Part shown: piece after piece, positions 6,164-10,651 of the stretch
Position numbering within the stretch: the first letter of the stretch is position 1
How the letters are laid out: each line of letters begins with the position of its first letter
DNA from: JBBRNV01 sp038227435
Lineage (GTDB): Bacteria; Patescibacteriota; Minisyncoccia; Phycocordibacterales; CALRBL01
Length of the DNA stretch: 10,651 nucleotides
Reading direction: 5' to 3'
Assembly: GCA_038227435.1 (NCBI GenBank)
Contig: JBBRPW010000020.1
Span: forward strand, 1-10,651
The notes under the pieces: generated by a model
What the model was told of the DNA's origin: nothing
Databases searched by the model: none
The model's input: only the letters and a program-made list of their open reading frames with translations
Program-made: the position numbers and the translations under genes

Positions 6164-8545
6164 CTATCTTTTATTGATTTGTACTTGTGCACTGAGACTA
6201 TTTCCAAGTTGTTGATTTCCTTTTGCCGCTTCTTCAAGAACGATAGAATTAAGAACTCGAATTGCTTCTGCGTCGATTGATATGAGCATTGCTTTAAATA
6301 GATGAAGTCCTTCTTTCTTGTACTCTACAAGCGGGTCACGTTGACCATATCCTCTTAGATTTACACTACTTCGGAGGTAATCCATCATTTCTAAGTGATC
6401 TACCCAGAAAAGATCGATGCTTTGAAGGAGAATAGTTCGGAGGATTGCAAAAAAGCTTTCATCCCCAATTTTTGCTCGTTTAGCGTCTGAAACAGCTTTC
6501 TCGTCTTCGGTCATCTGACCTATCAATAGGGCGTATTGTTCTTCAATCACAGTCTTATCTCCTAGTAAAACAGCTCTACGTCGCTCGTATACTGATCTTC
6601 GTTGTTCGTTTAATACGTTGTCGAAATCAAGTACGTGCCTACGTGCATCGAAATGGAATCCTTCAATTTTAGTTTGAGCACTTTCAAGCCCCCGAGTAAC
6701 CATGAAGTTTTCAATTGGTTGCTCTTCAGGAATTCCGAGTCGCCCCATGATATTTTTAACAGCGTCCGATGCAAACACTCGCATCAAGTCATCTTCCAAA
6801 GATACGAAAAATTGGGTGGCACCTGGGTCTCCTTGTCGTCCTGATCGTCCTCGAAGTTGATTATCGATCCGACGAGCTTCATGACGCTCAGTTCCAATTA
6901 CAAATAATCCACCAGCTTTTCGAATTTCGTCTGAGTCTTCTTGCGTTGCAAATGGGCCCCCAAGTTTAATGTCCACTCCTCGTCCTGCCATGTTTGTGGC
7001 AATGGTTACCGCTCCTTTTTTACCAGCACCTGCAACAATTTCTCCTTCTTTTTCAGCAAACTCTGGTTTTGCATTCAATATTTGATGTGGAATTCCTTCC
7101 TTCTTTAAATAGAGTGAGAGTAATTCATTTTTTTCAATTGATACAGTTCCCACAAGTACAGGTTGGCCTTTTTCGTGAATCTCTTTAATTTTTTTTGCTA
7201 GTGTAATAAATTTTCCTTTTTCAGTTTGAAAAATAAGATCATTTGAATCGATTCGGGCAATATCTCGATGAGTTGGAACTTCAATTACTTCAAGTCCGTA
7301 CACTTTCAAAAATTCTTCAGCACTTGTTTTGGCAGTTCCCGTCATTCCCGCGAGTTTTTTATACATTCTAAAATAATTTTGAAATGTAATAGATGCAGCC
7401 GTTCGTGATTCACGCTGTACAGTTACACCCTCTTTTGCCTCAATTGCTTGGTGTAACCCCTCAGACCAGCGTCTACCAGGCTGTAGGCGGCCTGTAAACT
7501 CATCTACGATCATAATTCCGTCCTCTTTAATAACGTAGTGCTTATTTAAGTGAAATAATGCCTTAGCCCGCACAGCATTTTCAAGATGATGTACCAATTT
7601 AATTCCACCAGCGGTATATAAATTATCGATATTTAAAAGTTTTTCGGTTTTTTCAATTCCCGCATCAGTTAAAGTAATTGCTTTTCTTTTTTCATCAACT
7701 TCATAATCGGAAATAGGTTCAAGTTTTTTAACAATCTTGGCGAATTTTACATACAAATCTTCTGATTCTTCAGCAGGGAGTGAAATAATAAGTGGAGTTC
7801 GCGCTTCATCAATTAAAATAGAATCGATCTCGTCAACAATCGCACAATTAAATTCTCGCTGACGAATGTTTGTTGGATTATATTCTAAGTTATCTCGCAA
7901 ATAATCGAAACCGAATTCATGGTTAGTTCCATAAGTAATATCAGCTTCATATGCTTGCCTTCTGGTACATGGTTTAAGAAATTCATTTTCAACTTTAAAT
8001 ACTGCCGCCTCTTCTTGAGTTTTATCTCGCAGTCCATGACTCTTATCATATAGGTATGAAGAATCGTGATTTACAATTCCAATACTTAATCCTAAAAAAG
8101 AAAAGACTTCCCCCATCCATGCAGCATCACGACGTGATAGATAGTCGTTTACTGTAACCACATGAACTCCCATTCCAGTAAGTGCATTTAAGTATGCAGG
8201 GAGTGTGGCTACCAATGTTTTACCTTCTCCAGTTTTCATTTCAGCAATTCCAGAGTTATACATAATCATTCCTCCAATTAATTGAACATCATAGTGACGC
8301 TGCTTTAGTGTTCGAACAGATCCTTCTCGTACCACAGCAAAAGCTTCAGGAAGTAAACTATCGAGGCTTTCTCCTTTAGTAAGTCGATCTTTAAACTCTA
8401 CTGTTTTGGCTTTGAGAGCATCGTCCGACAATGTTTTTAAACCTTCTTCCAAGGCATTAATTTTTTCTACCGTTTTTTGGTATTTATAGACGATTTTCTG
8501 ACTTCGACCTGCAAACATTCGATTAAATAAACTGGGTGAATTCAT
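6164..8545 (-). CDS. secA: Preprotein translocase ATPase SecA (compact form)
   Basis: The ATP-driven motor that pushes unfolded preproteins through SecYEG at the cytoplasmic membrane. In order: Walker A 'MKTGEGKT' (103-110), 'TYGTNHEFGFDYLRDN' (205-219), Walker B-type 'VDEIDSILIDEARTP' (237-251), 'AGMTGTA' (399-405), motif VI 'QLRGRSGRQGDPG' (563-575), and the scaffold 'LRGYGQRDP' (730-738). Three points are unusual. There is an insert at about 158-196 before 'RRQAYEADITYG'. Only about 52 residues separate 'QRRSVY' from 'LLQSIDLFW', against roughly 105 in E. coli, so the helical wing domain is largely missing. The C-terminus ends without the CxCxSGxx(C/H)C zinc-binding tail. I chose ATG 8545 (793 residues): the 12-codon longer frame from TTG 8581 runs through the promoter, and 'LFNRMF' is the usual SecA beginning. 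Confidence 0.97.
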   Translation of the reverse strand: MNSPSLFNRMFAGRSQKIVYKYQKTVEKINALEEGLKTLSDDALKAKTVEFKDRLTKGESLDSLLPEAFAVVREGSVRTLKQRHYDVQLIGGMIMYNSGIAEMKTGEGKTLVATLPAYLNALTGMGVHVVTVNDYLSRRDAAWMGEVFSFLGLSIGIVNHDSSYLYDKSHGLRDKTQEEAAVFKVENEFLKPCTRRQAYEADITYGTNHEFGFDYLRDNLEYNPTNIRQREFNCAIVDEIDSILIDEARTPLIISLPAEESEDLYVKFAKIVKKLEPISDYEVDEKRKAITLTDAGIEKTEKLLNIDNLYTAGGIKLVHHLENAVRAKALFHLNKHYVIKEDGIMIVDEFTGRLQPGRRWSEGLHQAIEAKEGVTVQRESRTAASITFQNYFRMYKKLAGMTGTAKTSAEEFLKVYGLEVIEVPTHRDIARIDSNDLIFQTEKGKFITLAKKIKEIHEKGQPVLVGTVSIEKNELLSLYLKKEGIPHQILNAKPEFAEKEGEIVAGAGKKGAVTIATNMAGRGVDIKLGGPFATQEDSDEIRKAGGLFVIGTERHEARRIDNQLRGRSGRQGDPGATQFFVSLEDDLMRVFASDAVKNIMGRLGIPEEQPIENFMVTRGLESAQTKIEGFHFDARRHVLDFDNVLNEQRRSVYERRRAVLLGDKTVIEEQYALLIGQMTEDEKAVSDAKRAKIGDESFFAILRTILLQSIDLFWVDHLEMMDYLRSSVNLRGYGQRDPLVEYKKEGLHLFKAMLISIDAEAIRVLNSIVLEEAAKGNQQLGNSLSAQVQINKR

Positions 8546-8554
8546 GGTGAAATC

Positions 8555-8581
8555 ACTATAACATACGTATATATAGTGCAA
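8555..8581 (-). promoter_or_regulatory. secA promoter (TTGCAC ... TGTTATAGT)
   Basis: An extended -10 TGTTATAGT (8555-8563) lies nine bases before the secA ATG, with TTGCAC (8576-8581) as a possible -35 at a short 15-base spacing. Transcription would start about three bases before the ATG, so the mRNA is nearly leaderless and there is no Shine-Dalgarno. It is just downstream of a terminator, so secA probably starts its own transcript. Confidence 0.55.
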
Positions 8582-8621
8582 GTCTTTTTTGAAATAAAAT
8601 ATAAATTTGAGTCTAGAAACA

Positions 8622-8645
8622 AAAAATCCCCTATTGGGGATTTTT
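8622..8645 (-). terminator. Intrinsic terminator after the small basic peptide gene
   Basis: AAAAATCCCC (8622-8631) and GGGGATTTTT (8636-8645) form a perfect 10-bp stem with a four-base loop, flanked by A and T runs. It is symmetric and could act on both strands; on the minus strand it separates the small peptide gene from secA. Confidence 0.8.
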
Positions 8646-8670
8646 GTAGTATCCTTCGATACTTGGAAAA

Positions 8671-8760
8671 TTATTTTCGTTTTCCTTTTTTTGCAGCCTT
8701 TCGTTTCTTTGCAGCTGGCTTTCGCTTTGCTGCTTTCTTTGCTTTCTTTTTCATTGCCAT
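8671..8760 (-). CDS. Lys/Ala/Arg-rich 29-residue peptide, histone H1-tail-like
   Basis: A tiny minus-strand frame, ATG at 8760 to TAA at 8671, encodes 29 residues. Of these, 14 are Lys, 3 Arg and 8 Ala, with single Pro and Gly. It has a loose internal repeat (AAKRK, AAKKRK, AAKKGKRK). Such chains resemble the tails of histone H1-like and Hc1-like bacterial proteins and are expected to be disordered and to bind DNA, RNA or other polyanions; that function is inference. The gene is supported by a plausible upstream promoter (TTGAAG, 18-base spacer, TATAAA) and by a strong terminator 26 bases after the stop. A second ATG at codon 3 is an alternative start. A low-complexity chance frame cannot be excluded, but the flanking signals argue for a real gene. 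Confidence 0.7.
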   Translation of the reverse strand: MAMKKKAKKAAKRKPAAKKRKAAKKGKRK

Positions 8761-8776
8761 ATAAGTATTGAAATTA

Positions 8777-8806
8777 TTTATAAAATACATGCGCTTCGAC
8801 CTTCAA
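8777..8806 (-). promoter_or_regulatory. Promoter for the small basic peptide gene
   Basis: TTGAAG (8801-8806) and TATAAA (8777-8782) are separated by 18 bases on the minus strand. Transcription would start about 10 bases before the ATG at 8760. There is no Shine-Dalgarno sequence in the short leader. Confidence 0.45.
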
Positions 8807-9022
8807 GGGAACAAATTGTTTTTGAAAATATTTTGTTGCGCAAGTTCTAAAGTAATTATCTATCTAAAAAAATATTTGCACAATGCTTTTTTTATTTAAA
8901 TGTGGATAAGTATTTTATTTTTTTGTATTACATAAATATTTTTTGTAAAAAAATTTTGTTCAATGTAATCTATTTTAATTTTTATTATGAAAATATTTTA
9001 TATGTATCGACAAGTTGTTCCC
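8807..9022. repeat. Inverted repeat bracketing an extremely AT-rich block
   Basis: GGGAACAAATTGT (8807-8819) and ACAAGTTGTTCCC (9010-9022) are inverted copies with one mismatch in 13, 190 bases apart. The enclosed block is very AT-rich: I count 28 G/C in bases 8821-9000. It contains no credible gene. It does contain TGTGGATAA (8901-8909), the exact reverse complement of the consensus DnaA box. Confidence 0.5.
8901..8909 (-). promoter_or_regulatory. Perfect DnaA-box sequence (TTATCCACA)
   Basis: The minus strand reads TTATCCACA, the consensus DnaA box. It is the only exact match I found in this AT-rich block, so it is weak evidence for an origin; it could be a DnaA regulatory or titration site, or chance. 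Confidence 0.35.
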
Positions 9023-9060
9023 AAATAATTTAAAGTAAAATTCAAAATATATTATTCAAT

Positions 9061-9098
9061 AAAAAATGCATAACAAATTTTGCAATCTGTTATGCATT
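9061..9098 (-). terminator. Intrinsic terminator at the end of the structured RNA region
   Basis: AATGCATAACA (9065-9075) pairs perfectly with TGTTATGCATT (9088-9098) around a 12-base loop. On the minus strand the stem runs into six T residues; on the plus strand no comparable T run follows. This gives polarity: it ends a minus-strand transcript coming from 9100-9330, which holds no protein gene. Confidence 0.75.
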
Positions 9099-9113
9099 CT
9101 TATTACGTACTCA

Positions 9114-9173
9114 TATGGTCAGCCGGTGCGAGCTCCAAAGTAAACATCTATGTGAGTGCAGTGGCTGACCATA
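9114..9173. repeat. 11-bp perfect stem with 38-base loop
   Basis: TATGGTCAGCC (9114-9124) and GGCTGACCATA (9163-9173) are exact reverse complements. The loop carries GAGCTC plus CAAAGTAAACATC (plus-strand reading), the partner of the segment at 9278-9300. Confidence 0.85.
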
Positions 9174-9208
9174 AAAAAACACAATTTCATTTATTCATTT
9201 TTGTTTCT

Positions 9209-9217
9209 TCTATATCA
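9209..9217 (-). promoter_or_regulatory. Possible extended -10 for RNA-2
   Basis: TGATATAGA on the minus strand, downstream of the first terminator-like hairpin. No -35 box at usual spacing, so this promoter is weakly supported; the alternative is read-through from the promoter near 9330. Confidence 0.35.
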
Positions 9218-9235
9218 TCTTAGCAAGGATTGAAA

Positions 9236-9276
9236 TAAAAACACAAAGCCGTTTCCCCGAAGGAAAACGGCCTGTG
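9236..9276 (-). terminator. UUCG-capped hairpin with U tract (terminator of RNA-1)
   Basis: On the minus strand GCCGTTTTCC and GGGAAACGGC form a 10-bp stem (one G-T pair) with a TTCG loop, extended by CACA/TGTG outside. It is followed by TTTTTATTT. This is a typical intrinsic terminator, about 47 bases after the predicted transcription start near 9323. Confidence 0.75.
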
Positions 9277-9323
9277 CGATGTTTACTTTGTTAAGAGCTC
9301 ACCATTAATAGTGTGCCCCACAC
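9236..9323 (-). ncRNA. Candidate small RNA or leader (RNA-1)
   Basis: A minus-strand transcript of about 88 bases is predicted between a good promoter (TTGACT/TACATT, start near 9323) and the UUCG terminator at 9236-9276. Its first bases can fold as GTGTG-GGG-CACAC. Next come GAGCTC and CAAAGTAAACATC, complementary to the loop of RNA-2. A leaderless GTG frame of 10 codons (9323-9291) ends in the TTAA bulge of that pairing, which resembles an attenuator leader arrangement, but this is speculation. It lies between the ligase-like gene and the small basic peptide gene. No known RNA family recognised. Confidence 0.45.
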
Positions 9324-9329
9324 CCCTAT

Positions 9330-9357
9330 AATGTAGCATAACTGGGCAAAAAGTCAA
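9330..9357 (-). promoter_or_regulatory. Promoter of the structured RNA region
   Basis: TTGACT (9352-9357) and TACATT (9330-9335) are 16 bases apart, with TGC directly before the -10 (extended type). This is the best two-box promoter in the window, and no protein-coding gene of usual size follows it. It begins 32 bases beyond the ligase-like gene's stop. Confidence 0.6.
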
Positions 9358-9388
9358 GTTTAGCTCTATAATAAGCCCTTTTGTGGCT

Positions 9389-10651
9389 CTATTTAATAGT
9401 TTTTAGAGTTGAACTTGCAGTACTTGAGCCGTTAATTTGAGCGATGATTAAGTCGATAGTAATTTTTCCAGGTGGATAGACTTTTGCTGTAGCCTCTAAT
9501 AGTTTAATTGCAGTTTCTTTATCTCCATTTTCAGCATATGTCAGTGCAACTCCCTCTCTGTTATTTAGCCATTGTGTGACTCTGTCTTTAGTGTGACCAC
9601 TTTCTATATAGGCAGCTAGAAGTCTTTCATCAACTGCAGCTGTGTAATGTGCTAAGCGTGTAGCAATATCAACAGCCGGAAGATCAACTAATGCCTTAAT
9701 TTGTGAGTCTGTAATATCTAATCTATCAGCATATGCCGAAGCGATTGCATACAGTTGGTGCGCTTCTGGATTTAATGGATATAAATCAACCGCTTTTTTA
9801 AATTGTTCCAGTGACTGGTCAAATGAAAGTTTTGAATTTTCAATATTCGATTCTTTTTCTTTAGGTGTTTTTGTTTTTCCTGAAGCTCCATCAATTAAAT
9901 TAGTAGCTTCATGTCGAAGTGATACTCCCCGTCCTAAATACAATGATCCTAGTTCATACAGCATTGTTTGTTTTGAAGGAGAATTTTGAATTGCTAGCTT
10001 TAAATTCTTTTCTGCGTTTAGAGTATCACCCGCTGACTGAAGATACGAAGCATAGAACAAATATGTTCTTGCGTCCCTTGGAGAATCCGAAATTTGCTTA
10101 TTGTATTCAGATCTTACAAATGCATCCCACTCTGTTTTTTGTGCATTATCAACTTGAGATTGTAATACTTGAACTGCTTTTGAAACCAATTGTTCTCTTG
10201 TTTCTGCTCCCCCAATTGGACCTCTTCCTACAATTGTTTTAAATATATCAAGTGATGTTTTAAAGCCTGTTGTAGGACTTGGTGGAGTTTGCATTGCTGT
10301 TATTAAGTCTTGAGAAGATGCATAAGAAATATATACGCCCCCGTACATGAGGAGTAATGCCACAATAATAAGTGCCGCGGGGAATAGTGGGAGTAAGGCT
10401 CCGGCATTTTTAACTATGTGTCCATTATGTGTTTGTTCTTCTAATTGGTTATCTTGCTCTGCGCGAATATCGCGATAAGACACAAAACCTAGGAACGTTG
10501 CAAAAACAATATAGCTAGAAATACTGTCGAATACGAATAGATTGTGAATAAAATATCCAATTAGTAACGATGTAAGAGCTACCTTTTCCTCAAAATTAAA
10601 TGCTGGATTATCTCGGCGCCTCCAAATCGCATAAATAGAAACTCCGTATAA
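9389..10651 (-). CDS. O-antigen ligase/polymerase-like membrane protein with TPR tail, 5' end missing
   Basis: The frame is open from the right edge (10651) to the TAG at 9389, giving the C-terminal 420 residues. A GTG at 10483 lies inside the frame and is not the start, because upstream codons encode clear membrane protein. The first visible part, 'ALTSLLIGYFIHNLFVFDS' then 'SYIVFATFLGFVSYR', matches the last membrane segments of Wzy_C/O-antigen ligase-type proteins common in CPR genomes. A further membrane helix (about 85-110, 'LFPAALIIVALLLMYGGVY') leads into a long soluble domain with TPR-like helix pairs ('YLFYASYLQSAGDTLNAEK', 'YELGSLYLGRG', 'LEQFKKAVDLYPLNPEAHQ', 'TYAENGDKETAIKLLE'). 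Relatives join or transfer lipid-linked glycans at the outer face of the membrane. Substrate unknown; bacterial pilin or protein O-glycosylation ligases are alternatives. Confidence 0.8.
   Translation of the reverse strand, partial: LYGVSIYAIWRRRDNPAFNFEEKVALTSLLIGYFIHNLFVFDSISSYIVFATFLGFVSYRDIRAEQDNQLEEQTHNGHIVKNAGALLPLFPAALIIVALLLMYGGVYISYASSQDLITAMQTPPSPTTGFKTSLDIFKTIVGRGPIGGAETREQLVSKAVQVLQSQVDNAQKTEWDAFVRSEYNKQISDSPRDARTYLFYASYLQSAGDTLNAEKNLKLAIQNSPSKQTMLYELGSLYLGRGVSLRHEATNLIDGASGKTKTPKEKESNIENSKLSFDQSLEQFKKAVDLYPLNPEAHQLYAIASAYADRLDITDSQIKALVDLPAVDIATRLAHYTAAVDERLLAAYIESGHTKDRVTQWLNNREGVALTYAENGDKETAIKLLEATAKVYPPGKITIDLIIAQINGSSTASSTLKTIK

Larger units (their letters stand above)
9061..9202 (-). 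ncRNA. Candidate structured small RNA with an antisense loop (RNA-2)
   Basis: This minus-strand RNA would begin near 9202, downstream of an extended -10 (TGATATAGA, 9209-9217), and end at the terminator at 9061-9098. Its main element is an 11-bp perfect stem, TATGGTCAGCC/GGCTGACCATA (arms 9114-9124 and 9163-9173), closing a 38-base loop. That loop contains the segment 9130-9148, which is complementary to the 5' part of the upstream RNA. It may instead be the 3' half of one RNA that starts near 9323. It does not match tmRNA, RNase P RNA, SRP RNA or 6S RNA by the conserved segments I could look for. A 17-codon frame (ATG at 9170-9172) runs through the stem-loop, but nothing supports translation. 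Confidence 0.45.
9130..9300. repeat. Long-range complementary segments linking the two RNA halves
   Basis: GAGCTC-CAAAGTAAACATC (9130-9148) is the inverted copy of GATGTTTACTTTG-TTAA-GAGCTC (9278-9300). The pairing is 13 bp, then a four-base TTAA bulge, then 6 bp, with a possible further GGT/ACC. Such a match 130 bases apart is not expected by chance. Confidence 0.85.
8761..9388. other. 628-base region without a protein gene of usual size
   Basis: The left part (8761-9060) holds the promoter of the small peptide gene, the inverted repeat, the AT-rich block and the DnaA-box sequence. The right part (9061-9360) holds two terminator-like hairpins, two promoter candidates, the stem-loop and the long-range complementary segments. 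No protein frame with convincing signals was found on either strand. Confidence 0.8.

Noticed and set aside
8543..8581. Longer SecA start at TTG 8581
   Set aside because: The extra 12 codons run through the extended -10 and possible -35, and family SecA proteins begin near the ATG at 8545.
9120..9172. 17-codon frame (MVSHCTHIDVYFGARTG) as a small gene
   Set aside because: It lies wholly in the perfect stem-loop and has no ribosome site or close -10, so RNA structure explains the sequence better.
9061..9330. tmRNA, RNase P RNA, SRP RNA or 6S RNA
   Set aside because: No TtCRA tRNA-like end, no RNase P conserved cores, no SRP GGAA-loop helix 8 and no end-to-end closing stem were found.
9367..9387. 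Hairpin AGCC-ACAAAA-GGGCT after the ligase-like gene
   Set aside because: About four base pairs and no T run, so not a credible terminator.
10481..10483. GTG at 10483 as start of the TPR protein
   Set aside because: The frame stays open to the right edge and encodes typical membrane segments of the ligase-like family, so the gene is simply cut by the window.

Overview
The window is AT-rich bacterial DNA with short intergenic gaps. Almost everything is on the minus strand; only the truncated pilin gene at the left edge is on the plus strand. Several features together point to Candidate Phyla Radiation / Patescibacteria, most likely a Parcubacteria-type genome: the style of the pseudopilin, the 'KGFIIPL' single-span anchor protein, an O-antigen-ligase-like protein with a TPR tail, a 29-residue Lys/Ala peptide, a SecA that lacks the C-terminal zinc-binding tail and part of the helical wing, and -10 boxes placed directly upstream of start codons without Shine-Dalgarno sequences. 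This placement is inferred from protein character; there is no 16S gene here. The standard code fits (all stops are TAA or TAG, and no gene needs TGA read as an amino acid).

Layout, left to right. The 3' end of a type IV pilin-like gene (1-402, plus) meets tail-to-tail a cysteine-free 482-residue protein of unknown function (399-1847, minus), and both stop codons lie in the same TTAA. Next come a 208-residue membrane-anchored protein (1909-2535), tRNA-Gln(CUG) (2625-2695), a YfbR-like HD phosphohydrolase (2783-3370), CTP synthase pyrG (3464-5209), undecaprenyl-diphosphatase uppP (5262-6128) and secA (6164-8545). A terminator and a tiny Lys/Ala/Arg-rich peptide gene (8671-8760) follow. The right edge holds the C-terminal 420 residues of a polymerase/ligase-like membrane protein with TPR repeats (9389-10651), whose 5' end lies outside the window.

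The 628-base gap between the small peptide gene and the ligase gene (8761-9388) is the unusual part. Its left half is extremely AT-rich (28 G/C in bases 8821-9000), contains one perfect DnaA-box sequence and is bracketed by a 13-base inverted repeat. Its right half reads on the minus strand as a promoter, a terminator-like UUCG hairpin, a second possible promoter, an 11-bp stem with a 38-nt loop, and a second terminator. The big loop is complementary over 13+6 bases to the 5' segment just downstream of the first promoter. This looks like an undescribed structured RNA, or a pair of interacting small RNAs.

The recognised genes serve the cell surface and nucleotide supply. SecA drives protein export. 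UppP recycles the lipid carrier needed for peptidoglycan and surface glycan. The ligase-like protein probably handles lipid-linked glycans. PyrG makes CTP, and the HD protein trims nucleoside monophosphates. Most genes appear to have their own -10 element so close to the start codon that the mRNAs would be leaderless or nearly so.
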